Positions 1 to 11,518 of a stretch of 64,000 nucleotides of DNA are shown here, piece after piece (the stretch's first letter is position 1; each line of letters starts with the position of its first letter). Source of the DNA: Antilocapra americana (lineage: Eukaryota; Chordata; Mammalia; Artiodactyla; Antilocapridae). Both the position numbers and the translations under genes were made by a program. The notes beneath the pieces are model-generated. The model did not search any database. It saw nothing but the letters and a program-made list of their open reading frames with translations, and had not been told where the DNA came from. The stretch spans positions 17,592,000-17,655,999 of the forward strand of contig ML661885.1 in assembly GCA_007570785.1 (NCBI GenBank), given 5' to 3'.

Positions 1-1066
1 GAAGGTCCTAAGGCCTCACATACTCTACAAGATACCTTTCCACTTTAGTTCTTACCAGTTTAAATTGTAGTTGAAATCCTTGGTAAATATTTGGGAAGGT
101 CACAAATGTCATACAAAAGAAAGAACTTGTATAGACAGAAATTATAGAAATGTCACCCACTGAAAATCCTGGACAAGAGATTGTTAGAACAACCAAAGCT
201 TTTAGCAATTGGGAAGTATAGATCTCTGAGTGAATAATTTTTGGTACAAATCAAGATAATAATAGATTTCAGTGGTTTGAACTAATGTTTCATAAGGATG
301 GATATCCTTAAACTAGCGATAATGTGTGCTTTTACGCCGTATGGGAAGCAATGAGTCAAATGTATTGAGAATAATATGTCTATCTACTATCTATAAGCAC
401 AATTATCCCCTTCAGAAGGGATGCCTTATTCTTTCCATTAGATTAACATTCTGAGAAGAAACTGGTATGTTGGAAATTCTTCCAAGATTGTAAATACTGG
501 GTCATTATAGATTGAACCAAGCAATGATAATTTAAAAATGAGTCATTCTGATTCTAACAATACCTCTGAGCTATTATTTATTGTTCCTCTGCTTTGAAAG
601 GGCTGCCATTCTACATTATATACAAGCATACAATTAACCCCAAAGTTATTCTCAGAATCAAAAAATTTAAGTAAAATTCTCCTGATATAAACAACTGGTA
701 ATGAAATAGAATTATTTTAGATGATCCCAAATCAATATGCTTATGAATACAAAGCATTTGTTAGTTACCATAGCAAAATCAGTTATCTGTATTGTTAACC
801 TTAATTTCTCTAAATGTTAATGCTGAAAACCATTTGTTAATAACTTTTTTTTAATTTAGTAGAACACAGATATTATTCCAAATTGCCATAGACTTTTAAC
901 CTATTTCCATTGTAGGTTGAATTATTCTTTAGTAATTTAAAACTTCTGTCATAAATAAAATATTTTATTACAAATATATTCATGTTAAAGCAATATCTTC
1001 AGGGTCTGTATTAGAAGCTTTTATAACATCAGAAGAATGTTAGCACAGATATAGAACATATATTCC
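1..1066. other. Unassigned AT-rich intergenic DNA
   Basis: I see no gene, RNA or recognisable repeat here. The sequence is AT-rich with stop codons in all frames and only a few CpG dinucleotides. Confidence 0.6.
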
Positions 1067-1069
1067 TCA

Positions 1070-1177
1070 ATGGTTCACCAGATAAGGAATCTGCTTGCAA
1101 TGCAGGAGACACAAGGAGATGTGGGTTTGATCCCTGGGTTGGGAAGATGCCCTGGAGGAGAAAATGGCAACTCATCC
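1070..1177 (+). mobile_element. Bov-tA SINE, 3'-truncated
   Basis: The tRNA-derived head and the following unit are recognisable (phrases such as aatctgcttgcaatgcagga and gggtttgatccctgggttgg, the latter covering the Pol III B-box region). Similarity stops near 'aatggcaactca', so the right part of the SINE is missing. An 11-base expansion (acaaggagatg) follows 'gcaggagac'. A small reading frame across it is chance. Confidence 0.8.
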
Positions 1178-3689
1178 TTGAATTGGTCATTATTATTTGG
1201 CCTAGTTTTAATTTTTTGTTACTGTTATTTTGTCAATGGATTTAGAATCACTAATGACTGACTAAATCTCCCTAAAATTGGAACTAATATATAGAGATCT
1301 GAACTTGGAAGCTGTTTAATCTATAAAAACAATTAGACACTATTCAATCCACTCCCACCCTACCTCTTCTAATATTAATCGAAAGTTGATCTTGAAAACT
1401 CACGGCATTTTAATAAAAGTATTTTCTCCCTTTTTTCCCCCCTTCTTCTTGTCCCTCAGACAGAGTCTATAACAATACTTGTGTTTCCTTCATGTTCCCT
1501 GGTTCAGCTGTTAACCTTTTTCTCCGTGGTCTTAGATTCTACAGAAGGTCCTGTACCTTAGGCTCTGATTAAGTTATCTGTTTAAATTTTCATCCAACTT
1601 TTGGGTAGGGTTAGCTTTAAGAGAAAGATATTTTCAGAAATAACTGTTTTGAGTTTTGCTTTGGCTCCTGAGCATTTCCATTCCTCATGTATCCATTTTT
1701 CTGTATCAAGTTCCCTTAGATTATACAATATACTGGACCATGACTTCTAGAAAGTGCCATAAATGTGGATTTAAATAGTGACTTTGTGATGTTGGAGAAG
1801 CTACTTCTCTGCATCTGTTTCTTTGCCAATAACCTAACAGTATTCTGGGGGACTAAATAAAAGCTGTGTATGAAAACACAATTAGAATATCCTACATACA
1901 TCAGTTTATAGATACTTGGGTTTTCACTCCCTGCTATGAATTCGTTAAATGAGTAGATATGGGTTGAGATTAATTAATTATTTGAATGTAAGGGAATAAA
2001 AAAAGAATCTTTGATGATGTTTACCCTTCCAGTGTATCTCATTGCTTATATCATTTATTCCCTGAAATTGTCTTATTACTAATTAAAAACTTAGGGTATT
2101 TTAGTTGTAAGACATATTAGATAAATTTAATGAATTATTAAACAATGATGGTAAAACAAACATTTTTAGGCAAATGTAGGATGTCCTAAACTAAGAAAAT
2201 ATTATGTGACTCCGGGGATGTGTGAATATCCAGGTGAATATGGATGAACTGAAGGCAAAGAAATCCCAGAAGTCCAGAGGGAGACAAGTAACAGGAGGAG
2301 GAAGGGATCTGCTGGATAAACATTAAAGTCAGGGGATTAGAAAAAGGAATCAAAAGGAACTTTCCAATTACTGGAGATCTGTGATTTTTGCCCTCAGTCT
2401 GAACAGGAATTTAAACAACCTGGGACTGTTTCCTAGCTATGGAGGCCACCAAATTGGGGATCAGACGCACAGTTTTTTTTCCTATACCACCCATGAGGGT
2501 GGGGCCCTTCTGTTTTGTGTCTTATGATTATTATAGGAACACATATTCAGATCCCAGACTATTTTTCTATTATTTCTCCCAGAACCATGACCACTGTGGT
2601 CTAGTGTTGCTTGTAGCCAGGTATTTGCATTTTGTCCTGGGAAGAGCATTGACCAACATTTCCTCTGACTGTCTTATTTTAGTTATAACAAACCTGTGAG
2701 CTCTGATTGTACAAAGTATCCAACTCCATAAAAGATATCTGCAAAAGAACACAGGTTGATTCCATTTCCCCAGGTAAACAGTTCTGTTTTAGGAACTTGG
2801 GACTCTAGAGAACTTCATCAAAACATTTCATTTTCTGAGTTGGAAAAGATAAATATAAGCTCTCCTTAAAACTAGGACACTGAAACTCCACCAAGAACCA
2901 TTGTATGTATCTGGAATAAGTTTGGTTAGATATGCTAGGACAAGGAATAACTCAGCCTATATTGAAGATGATTGGTGTAGGAGTAATCTGATTTTCCCAA
3001 AGACTTTTCATCAAAGGTTTGGAAGCAGAGGCTAGAATCAGGTGAGATATAGAATAAACAAAATCTCTTCTTAATTTTTTGAGACTTGTCAGCTATGTAG
3101 CTCAAGATACACTTGGATTCCTGAGGGCCAAGGATTCCTCTGGCCTCCCTACTTGTAAATTTTAACCATCTTTTAAAATCATAGCATTTAACTTTTAACC
3201 CACAGAACATTCTGAAACATTGCACAAAGATACATTACATATTTGGTTGAAACAATGCAAGTTATTAGATCTCTTAAATGATCTCTATCTAAAATATTCT
3301 TGTTTGTATAAATATAGAGGCAGCTAAGCAATTTAAAAAATGCCTGTTGCTCCTTGAAAATACATAGGATTCAGAATTTTCTTCCTTACTAGCTGTAGCT
3401 GTTACCACTGTAATGGAAGTTAACTCAGTTTCTTGATAAAGGATTAAATCAGGTTACTTTAAACCATGGAAATAGTTTTGTTGAATAGCTTGACTCTGTT
3501 TGTTGTGTTCCTAATAAGAATGATAAAAGATAAAGGTATTAGCTAGCAGGATTGACATATATATTGAACTATGTATAACATGATGCAGAATTAAATAAGT
3601 ACTAAAAGAGACGTGCTATCAGAATAAAGCAAAAGGAGCAATTACTTCTGATAAAAGCGCTGGGGGAGATCTAATTGAAATCACATTTG
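1178..3689. other. Unassigned intergenic DNA with possible MIR traces
   Basis: No gene is visible. Two short stretches, about 1782-1830 and 3385-3450, resemble the core of the ancient MIR SINE (a 'tgacttt...acttctctgcatctgtttc' pattern), but both are too diverged to be certain. Short reading frames near 2439-2752 and 2935-3225 lack any recognisable protein motif. Confidence 0.45.
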
Positions 3690-4140
3690 AGCCATGGATT
3701 AGAACATGGGGAATGTTTAGCTTGGGTTAAAAACTAAAGGAAGAGTTTACCAGGTTGAGAAAACAACATAAGCAAAATCACAAAATGTGGGTATTAGAGA
3801 GTCTACTTGGTATGGAGTAGAGTTTATAATTCCTAGTGGAATGAGTTGTGAGACAAGTCTGGGAACATAATTTGGGATGTAAAACATGGGGTTTAGACTT
3901 TGAAGCAACAGAACTGTATTATTTTGGTAAAGAGGAACGGTTTCAAGATGTTGCATACCTACTCAGTGCTATTCAACCTCTATTTTGAAAAGGTAAATGT
4001 GTGAGTATCTTGAAGGTATATTGGAAGAGAGACTAGGAATTCACCAAGAAATTTTGAATGTTTGGACAAAGTCATTGCGGGTATGAATGAAAAGTATGGA
4101 TGAATAAGAAAAGCATTCTAAGAGTTGAATCAATAATATT
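3690..4140 (+). repeat. Possible ancient interspersed repeat, unnamed
   Basis: The stretch resembles a dispersed mammalian repeat that reads, in order, 'aggaaacagcat..', 'ccatggtaaggagtttggattttatt..' and 'gaatcaatag..'. Similarity is low and I cannot name the family. The opposite strand of the same kind of sequence may occur at about 5890-6075. Confidence 0.3.
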
Positions 4141-4159
4141 TAATAACTAAGAGAGTCCC

Positions 4160-4545
4160 TACTTGTTGCTATTGTTTAGTTGCTCAGCTGTCTTCAACTC
4201 TTTGCAACCCATGGACTGCAGCATGCCAGGCTTCTCTGTCTTTCATTATCTCCTGGAGTTTGTTCAAACTCATCTCCATTGAGTTAATGATGCCATCCAA
4301 ATATCTCATTCTCTGTTGCCCCCTTCTCCTTCTGCCCTTAATCTTTCCCAGCATCAGTCTTTTGCAATGAATTGGCTCTTCTCATCAGGTGACCAAAGTA
4401 TTGGAGCTTCAGCTTCAGCATCAGTCCTTCCAATGAATACTCAGGGTTGATTTCCTTTAGGATTTACTAGTTTGATCTCTTTGTTGTCCAAGTGACTTTC
4501 AAGAGTCTTCTCCAGCACCGTAGTTCAAAAGCATCATGCTTCAGT
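4160..4545 (-). mobile_element. BovB LINE, 3' end fragment
   Basis: Read on the minus strand this is the last roughly 380 bases of BovB: the C-terminal coding tail (WxxRLLRVPWTARRS-like, then [15 protein letters not shown]) and the 3' terminal region. It is 5'-truncated at about 4545. No convincing target-site duplication was found. Divergence is higher than in the other BovB copies, suggesting an older insertion. Confidence 0.85.
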
Positions 4546-5169
4546 TCACAGAGCAAATTTCAAGGTTTCAGAAATTCGTAACTGAAAATGACAGCAATAT
4601 TAATAGACAAAAATACATAACAGTAAGTGAAATTAATTTTCAAAGAGGGCAATCAGTTTAACACATTTAACTGGAAATACACGTGGGTACTGTATACAAA
4701 AGTCTTCTTTTGTATACAAAAGAGTCTGCAACTCAGGACAGGGGTACAATTGTGGCTGTCTTGCAAATACAGCAATTGCTAACTTTTTGTCCTCAGTTCA
4801 TGATCTACTGAAAGGATTCCATCCTTGCCTACAGGAGTGACTTCCGGTAAGTAACTGCTAAGTCAGCCCTACGTTTTCATTTACCTGTTTGTTGCCCCCA
4901 CAGAGACATTTTTAAAAAGAAATATCCAAACCAGCATGTCTAAAACTGATGTCATCATTTCTATTGTTGCAGTCAAACCTGTTCCAGTTTCTAAAGAAAC
5001 GAATATGCTAGTGAATGCCATTACTGTCAACCCAGCTGGCAACCACTTAAACTACAGCAACACAGAACAAAACATACAAACACAAATTTGTGAGTCCCTC
5101 CATACTCCTCTCCATCTTGATATTGGTTTACTAGGATTTCTACCAGAAACTGTTGCCTCTAGAAAACTG
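4546..5169. other. Unassigned intergenic DNA
   Basis: Nothing coding is seen. A reading frame of 83 codons at 4936-5187 has no known motif and runs into the neighbouring SINE, so it is treated as chance. It contains an 11-base tandem repeat at about 4702-4728 (tcttcttttgtatacaaaag flanked by a second copy of gtatacaaaag). Confidence 0.5.
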
Positions 5170-5359
5170 AAAAGTGACTCTTTGTGACCTCATGGACTAT
5201 AGCCTGCCAGGCTCCTCTGTCCATGAAATTCTTCAAATAAGAATGCTGAAGTGGGTAGCCATTCCGTTTTCCAGGGCATCTTCCTGACCCAGGGATCAAA
5301 CCCAGGTCTCCTGCATTGCAGGCAGATTCTTTTCTGTCTGAGCCACCAGGGAAGCCCCA
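5170..5359 (-). mobile_element. Bov-tA SINE
   Basis: A nearly complete Bov-tA read on the minus strand: the head 'ggggcttccctggtggctca' lies at the right end and the BovB-like tail at the left. The middle holds a small deletion/substitution where 'gattctccaggcaagaata' is expected. Confidence 0.85.
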
Positions 5360-6544
5360 ATTATCTGCCAAATCCATTTCCTAAACAACTACCCTAGTGA
5401 CAATTTAAATGGCAATATGATCATATCCCACTTAATCACATTGCAGTTTATTTATCTATTACTCTCTCCATACATAAAACTGTGAAAGAAGGAGCAACGA
5501 TTTTTTTTTCCATGATTAGATTCTAGAGAAGTAATCATTAAGGGTTTTTGAATGAATAAAAATATTTATATTTAGGAATAGCTAGTATGAAATAGTAGTC
5601 AAAGCTGTGGCAGAAGAGTGTGTCCAAATTTAGAGTAAAGAAGAAAGAGGAACTGGAAACAAAGTTGAATAAAGGATTTATAAGTAAAAATAAAACTGTG
5701 AAGGTGTTAAGAAATGTATCATCATAAAAGAATCAAAGGAAAGTAATATTTAAGGGAAATTTTTTTAAGAAGGTAGGATTATTTACTTATTTATTTGACT
5801 TCTGTAAGCACTAAACTATGACCATTCTCTCCTTGACACAAGTCTCTTCTTCCTTCTTGACAGTCTGAGGTTTTCCCTTCCTCTTTCTCTAACAGCTGCA
5901 TACATGCTCCTGTGGTCCACAGTTCTATCCTATGCCCGTTTCTCTTCCTATTTAGTCCAGTCTCCCTAGGAAATTACTTCCAATTCTAGCATATGAACTA
6001 TAATTTATAGCATAGTGACTGCCAAGTCTATATTCCAGCCCAGCTTTCAGCAAGATTATACCACATTCATATTTCCAACATGAAAACACCCTTCCTCCTA
6101 AATGTGTTCATCCTATTCCTCCTGTATTCTATAGATCTTGTTAAAGGTAATTATTCTTTTTATTTCAGAAGCTTGAACTACATTTCTTTCTTGTATTCTT
6201 TGTTATATTCCACGTCACCTCAGTCATCAAGTCTCATTGCTTTACCTTCTAAATGTCTTACATTTTCTCCATGACCATCTCTATTTCCATTATTTTCATG
6301 CAGTTCTTCAGCATGTGTTGTATGGATGATTGCTGTAGACTCAAATGGGTATGTTTACCACAATTTCTCCTAACCCAAAATAGCCTTCATATGATTGTTA
6401 GAGATAGTTTTTTAGATTATAGCATTGAACGAACTCCTCTGTTTTAAAAAAGTGATAAAGACTTCTTAACTCAATGATCAGAAAAAAATTCCAAATTCAT
6501 GAATGTCTTAAACATGGACCCTTAAAATATGACTGCAACTATGT
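5360..6544. other. Unassigned intergenic DNA
   Basis: No gene is visible. Around 5890-6075 the sequence ('..tctccctagg..', '..tatattccagcccag..') faintly resembles the antisense of the unnamed ancient repeat at 3690-4140. The two reading frames of 64 codons at 6080-6447 have no recognisable domain. Confidence 0.45.
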
Positions 6545-6641
6545 ATTTTTAATCTATTTTTATTGAGGTATATTTGATTTCCAATGTTGTGTTAATTTCT
6601 GCTGTATAGCAAAGGGACTCAGTTATACACATACATTCCAT

Positions 6642-6762
6642 TCTTTTTTTTTTAATTTTATTATTATTTTTTTAAATTGTTTTTGCCATACATTGTCATG
6701 GTATCACCATGGGTTTACATATGCTTCCCCTCCGGAACCCCCCTCCCTCCTCCCTCCCCCCC
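6642..6762 (-). mobile_element. Young bovid L1 3' UTR, cut by gap
   Basis: A T-rich run (the poly-A tail seen from the other strand) is followed by 'gtttttgccatacattgtcatggtatcaccatgg' type sequence and a CCCTCC-rich tract. This matches the 3' UTRs at 12.1-12.4, 35.6-35.86 and 53.6-53.8 kb. The element runs into the unsequenced gap, so its real length is unknown. Confidence 0.85.
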
Positions 6763-6862
6763 NNNNNNNNNNNNNNNNNNNNNNNNNNNNNNNNNNNNNN
6801 NNNNNNNNNNNNNNNNNNNNNNNNNNNNNNNNNNNNNNNNNNNNNNNNNNNNNNNNNNNNNN
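6763..6862. other. Assembly gap of 100 N
   Basis: Exactly 100 ambiguous bases separate two repeat fragments. A round value of 100 usually stands for a gap of unknown length. Reading frames that cross it are artefacts. Confidence 0.98.
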
Positions 6863-6966
6863 ACTCCAGTATTATTGCCTGTGAAATCCCATAAACAGAG
6901 GAGTTTGGCAGGCTACAGTCCATGGAGTTGCAAAGAGTCAGACATGACTGAGAGACTGAGAATACA
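6863..6966 (+). mobile_element. Bov-tA SINE, 3' half only
   Basis: Only the second half is visible ('actccagtatt' to 'gagtcagacatgactgagag'); the head presumably lies in the gap. Confidence 0.8.
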
Positions 6967-7130
6967 CACATTATGGTTTATCCCAGGATGTTGAATTTAT
7001 TAATAATTTCCTGTGCTATACAGTAGGACCTTATTGTTTATCCATTCAAAATGTAATAATTTGCAACTACCTACCCCGAACTCCCAGTTCATCTGTCTTC
7101 CTTTCTTCACCCTTGGCAACCTTTTAGTAT

Positions 7131-7850
7131 CATCTTCGTTAAATGCTTTTTCCACATCACAAAAAAAAATTTAAAAATTCTCAATTTTTAAAAAACATGC
7201 TTTATTATAGCTTCATGCCTTTGTAGAATCTGTATTCTTATCTTGAATTTTCTTCCTCTGTCTACTAAAAGTTATTTTTGGGAGACTATCTGCTTATCCT
7301 TAAAAAATTGTTCTAAATGTCACTTCTTTTGTGGAAATCTTTTCATATTTAAAAGTGTTAAATCCACCTCTTCAAAGATGAAAGCCTCTGGTCTGTAGTT
7401 ACAAGGTATGCATTCTTACAAATTTATATCTGTGACAGCCATTTAAATTGTGATCTTAATAAAGGTTGTCTGTTCAAAAGAAAATTACCTCTAGTTACTT
7501 TTTTCTTCCCTCTGAATTATCTCATGGATATAGTGTCTGTCTTTTTAACCTTATTAGTTTTTCAACGAGTGTTTGCATTTGTTTCACTGCTAATAATATT
7601 AAATGAAAATCCACAGCTTTGGAAAAACCAAATATATACATTTGTACCATAATGCCTTGCTTAGAGCTAATTTGTATCAGATGCTCAGCCATTAGATAGA
7701 GAGGCATTTTTTGACTGGAAATAAAACTATGAATTCTCTATCAAGAAATTGATCTAATTTTTTTCTTTATTTTGTCTTGCTAAGAAAATAAAAGATGCAA
7801 GCTTTTCCTCCTATCAGTGTTGTACTGACACTATTTTTTTTTTCCCACCC
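7131..7850. other. Unassigned AT-rich intergenic DNA
   Basis: No gene or repeat was recognised. Poly-T and poly-A runs are frequent. Confidence 0.5.
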
Positions 7851-8460
7851 GAGAGCTACAATCCTTTTTTAGCAACAAGCAGATAATCAAGAAACATACT
7901 AGGTAGAGACACATTCAGTCTACAGATGACAGTCGCTGCCAAAATGCCGTCTGAACCATGATGCTTCAAATTTTGGTCAGAGTAACCCTGAAAAAAAGAA
8001 AGCCGTGTGAAGCAAAGGAGGAATCAAGTGAAATCCTATCATGCTAAGCATCATAATGAAAGTCGGGATGAATAAGAAGAAATGAAAAGCTATTCATCGA
8101 AGCTGCCTCCACATGGGACAAATGATTCTTATGCTTGAAGTAGATTTAACTGTCCCCAAATGGCAATTTCACTCTCGCACAGGAAATGAAAATAAAAGCG
8201 AGCAAGGAGCCAGTTAAAAACAGTCACCACCTTCTGGGTTCAGCCACTTGAGAACTAGTAGAATGTGTAACGCTGCACGATCCACACAATTATAAAAACA
8301 TCTGAACGGGACACTTGAAAATGTTCTTTAACTCTACTGGGATGTTGAAATGACTTTTTTGAACTTTTTCTCATTTTTTTCTCGGGTTTCTTTTTCCTGA
8401 TTTTCTAAGGTAAATTACGACTTAAACGTCTCATGCTAGGCTTTCTGTGTTGGATTTGGG
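7851..8460. promoter_or_regulatory. Candidate conserved non-coding element
   Basis: Unique sequence with no recognisable transposon and no coding frame, but with 13 CpG dinucleotides between 7921 and 8440, far more than the flanking unique DNA. It contains E-box-like CANNTG words and ATTA/TAAT homeodomain-type core words. Retention of CpG in otherwise CpG-depleted DNA suggests selection or germline hypomethylation. That it is an enhancer is inference only. Confidence 0.35.
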
Positions 8461-8799
8461 GGCTTATCATAATTTTATTTTGTATATGTTGAGAGGTTTT
8501 AATAAATTGTGTCAACCAGAAAAACAGTAGGAATCATTGTTTCAGATGTGAAGGGACAGCCTCCAGGCCTCAGCTGTTATTGCTTGAAATTCCACTGAAT
8601 TCTAAATTTCAGCACCCTTATATTTTTTGATTCATCTGCTCATGCTTCATGCATGTTTGTTTATTACAGGATTTAATTCTTGAGGCCCAAGCTTTGTATA
8701 GCAATTAAGGCCATGTTGTAAATGCAAAAATCTGTTTATTTGGAATCAGATGACCAAGTCATTTTACTAATTATGTTTGTCTGTTTGTGTGTGTATGTG
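8461..8799. other. Unassigned intergenic DNA
   Basis: Nothing recognisable apart from a short GT-rich stretch near 8785-8803. Confidence 0.5.
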
Positions 8800-9355
8800 T
8801 GTCTTTGTTCAGGGTGACATAGACTGGGCTTCCCATGTAGTGCTAGCAGTAAAGAATCTGCCTGCCAGTGTAGGAGACCTGAGAGATGTAGGTTCAGTCC
8901 CTGGGTTGGGAAGATCCCCTGGAGAAGGAAATGGCAACCCAGTCCAGTATATTTTCCTGGAGGATCCCATGGAGAGAGGAGCCTGGCGGGCTATAGTACA
9001 TAGGGTTCCAAAGAGTCAGACAGGACTGAAGCAATTTAGCATGCATACATAGACTGGGTAGTTATAAAAACTAGGGATTTATTTCTTACAATTCTAGAAG
9101 ATGGAAGTCTGAGATTAGAATGTCAGGAAGGTCTGGTAAGAACTCTCTTCTGGGTCTCAGACTTTTCTTACATCCTCACGTGGCAAAGAGGTAAGTGTCT
9201 CTTTTCATAGAGCCATTAGTCTCATTTAGGAGGGCTCCATTCTTAGGATTCCATTCTCCAATCATCTCCCAATATCTCCACCTCCACATATCATCACATT
9301 GAACTTTAGAATTTCAGCATGTGAATTTGAGGGGACACAGACATTCAAACCACAG
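8800..9355 (-). mobile_element. MaLR (MST/MLT-like) solo LTR, split by a SINE
   Basis: On the minus strand the parts at 8800-8828 and 9047-9355 form an ERVL-MaLR type LTR. Hallmarks in plus-strand reading are 'agactgggtagttataaaaa', 'tttatttcttacaattctag', 'ggagggctccattc', 'atcatcacattgaac' and 'gtgaatttgaggggacacag'. It is non-coding and decayed, with no internal retroviral sequence beside it, so it is probably a solo LTR. A Bov-tA sits inside it. Confidence 0.75.
8829..9046 (+). mobile_element. Bov-tA SINE with TSD, inside a MaLR LTR
   Basis: Full-length Bov-tA starting 'gggcttccc' and ending after the 'gagtcagacaggactga' tail. It is bounded by perfect 12-base direct repeats, acatagactggg, at 8817-8828 and 9047-9058. 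The repeat is part of the host LTR, so insertion order is clear: LTR first, SINE later. A 91-codon frame through it is chance. Confidence 0.92.
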
Positions 9356-9362
9356 CTCTCTC

Positions 9363-9393
<31 letters not shown>

Positions 9394-9396
9394 GTG
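9363..9396. repeat. (TG)n microsatellite
   Basis: About 34 bases of TG repeat with one interruption (tgttt), next to the end of the MaLR LTR. Confidence 0.95.
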
Positions 9397-9439
9397 CCCG
9401 TGCATAGTTCTAATTGGATCTGTCATTTATCATAGTAAA

Positions 9440-9646
9440 GGGCTTCCCTGGTGGCTCAGATGGTAAAGAATCTGCATGCAGTGCAGGAGACCTGGGTTTG
9501 ATCTCAGGATCAGGAAGATCCCCTGGAGCAGAGAATGACTACCCACTGTAGTATTCTTGCCTGGAGAATTCCTTGGCTAGAGGAGTCTGGTGGGTTTCAG
9601 TCCATGGGGTTGCAGAGTCAGACACGACTAGGTGACTCTCTCTCTC

Positions 9647-9650
<4 letters not shown>
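9440..9650 (+). mobile_element. Bov-tA SINE
   Basis: Complete head-to-tail copy beginning 'ggcttccctggtggctcaga'. Its 3' tail runs directly into TC and CA repeats. No clear target-site duplication was found. Confidence 0.92.

Positions 9651-9698
<48 letters not shown>
9637..9698. repeat. (TC)n-(CA)n compound microsatellite at a SINE tail
   Basis: About 7 TC units are followed by an uninterrupted CA tract of about 47 bases (9652-9698). It has grown from the 3' tail of the preceding Bov-tA. Confidence 0.95.
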
Positions 9699-9701
<3 letters not shown>

Positions 9702-10395
9702 TTAGAGTAAAATAACTAGCTCTTTGGAGTCTCCATTGCTGAACTTTAAAAATCTGTATGTATTAGCAAGAAACCCTGGCACACATGTATATCACATTTG
9801 TTGAGAAAATCATGAGATTAGTGTTAGGTCATTTTGTAAATTTTAAAGTAATACACTCATGAAATTTCTTGCTATTTAGATGGTAGTGTTTAGAAGAACA
9901 CTAAACTAGGGGGTCATGTCATTTAAAATTCACATTTCCCTTCTATCACTTAATTGTTTTATGTCTATAGGTAAATCAATGAACCTTATTAAGCCTCTTT
10001 TAGAATGAAACTGATTTTTGTGGTTCATGATTATTTCAAAGAAGCATATTTGTTTTATTTTTCCTTTTATAATTTTAGTTAGTGATTATGATAATAAATA
10101 AAATGCCCATTGTAACTTATTGAACATGGATTTTAAGTTTGGTTAGATTCTCAAAAACTCAAGATTCTAATTAATAATGATCAAACATGATCCAGCTGTA
10201 AGTCATATGATTATAAATATTTGTTATCGTGATATAGATTTCCCTCTTGCTAGGAACCTTTGTTGGTAGTTCTTACAGTCTAAGCTGTTTTGACATATTA
10301 GAGATGAATATAGTGATTCAATCATTGCCCCTTTAGACTCCCTGAAAACAAATTTTATATTTGTGTCAAAATTTAGAGCTGTGATTTGAGTCAGA
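9699..10395. other. Unassigned AT-rich intergenic DNA
   Basis: No gene or repeat was recognised. Confidence 0.55.
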
Positions 10396-10516
10396 GAACA
10401 GCTGCTGCAGCTGCTGCTAAGTCGTTTCAGTCGTATCCAACTCTGTGCAACCCCATAGATGGCAGCCCACCAGGCTCCACCGTCCCTGGGATTCTCCAGG
10501 CAAGAACACTGGAGTA
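10396..10516 (-). mobile_element. Bov-tA SINE, 5'-truncated
   Basis: The minus-strand 3' part of a Bov-tA of the 'gctgctgctaagtcg...tccctgggattctccaggca' type; the tRNA head is missing. It lies directly before a MIR. Confidence 0.85.
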
Positions 10517-10539
10517 GCTATTAATATAACTGATGATTA

Positions 10540-10775
10540 GTAGTTTATACTTAAATGAGCACATGCTATATTTCAGGTAATCTTTGCAAATGATTTGCAT
10601 GAATACTTGGTCTCATCTTCACAATATCCCTAGAAGATAAACACTGCCAGCATTTTAAACTTTACAAATAGAGAAACTGAAGAACCGAGAGGTTTAGTTC
10701 ACATGAGTAGTAGCAGACAGAACTTAGACATGAACAGAGGCAGGTGGACTCTGTGCTCTACTAGCTGAGAACCAT
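10540..10775 (+). mobile_element. MIR SINE
   Basis: Diverged but colinear with MIR over most of its length: 'tgagcacatgctat', 'ctcatcttcacaatatccct', 'tttacaaatagagaaactga' and 'gactctgtgctctac' occur in the expected order and spacing. MIR predates placental radiation. Confidence 0.8.
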
Positions 10776-10812
10776 GATCTAACTAGTTAAGCTAACCTGA
10801 AAATATCTGTTA

Positions 10813-11019
10813 GTCTTGTTGTTGAATCACTAAGTCATGTTCAACTCTTTTGCTCCTCCATGGACTGTAGCCCTTTAGTCTCCCCTGTCCAGGGGATTTC
10901 CCAGTACTGGAGTGGGTTGCCATTTTCCTCTCTGGGGGATCTTCCTAACCCAGGGATCAAACCCAAGTCTCCTGCTTGGCAGGTGGATTCTTTACCACCG
11001 AGCCATCTGGGAACCCCAT
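10813..11019 (-). mobile_element. Bov-tA SINE
   Basis: Minus-strand copy, head at the right end ('ccgagccatctgggaacccc'). It carries small internal losses but is otherwise complete. Confidence 0.88.
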
Positions 11020-11506
11020 CAATATTTTTCAAATAGTAATTCATACTTAATCATTTTCTATCTACAAGTAGCACTTGTAGTCTTGCTTCTACTCAAACAC
11101 TAAATAAAAACAAATCCTTAAGAATTGCAACTGCATTCACCATGGCACAGTGTAACCTTTCTTTCACAACTTTCTGCCCCTTGACCTCTTTTTAGCACTT
11201 GGGCAATAATTGACCTTGCACTCCCAGTCTTGATTCGAGTTCCCTTAGCTTTCAAAACATTTCAGAATTCAAACTGCTACCTCTGTTTCCACCCTCTACA
11301 TGGCTCCTTAATTGATTCTATTTTTTATTCACCCAATCCCAATATGTAGGCATCCCCTGTCATTCTGTCATCTACTTGGGGCTCTATCTTTTTCTTTCCC
11401 CTTTTCTGACTAACTCCTATCAATATTCAAAAGTCAATTCAAGGCTTTTCTCTCAGTGTAGCAAAATACCCAAGGATGAATTATTTCAAACTTTAATATT
11501 ATGGAA
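11020..11506. other. Unassigned intergenic DNA
   Basis: Nothing recognised. It is more C-rich than the surroundings around 11140-11420, but with no coding signal. Confidence 0.5.
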
Positions 11507-11518
11507 ACATTATTTAAA

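Larger units (their letters stand above)
6545..7130 (-). mobile_element. Old L1 3' UTR, interrupted by younger elements
   Basis: The two outer parts (6545-6641 and 6968-7130) join into one mammalian L1 3'-terminal sequence on the minus strand, with hallmark phrases 'gttaatttctgctgtatagc', 'ttatggtttatcccaggatg' and 'tgtgctatacagtaggacct'. The middle is occupied by a younger L1 end, the assembly gap and part of a Bov-tA. Confidence 0.8.

Noticed and set aside
5159..5377. Short frames inside Bov-tA SINEs (several positions)
   Set aside because: The same SINE-derived peptides (GDLGLIPGSGRCPG type) recur in many copies; Bov-tA is non-coding.
6677..6994. Open frames running through the N gap on both strands
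   Set aside because: They exist only because ambiguous bases contain no stops.
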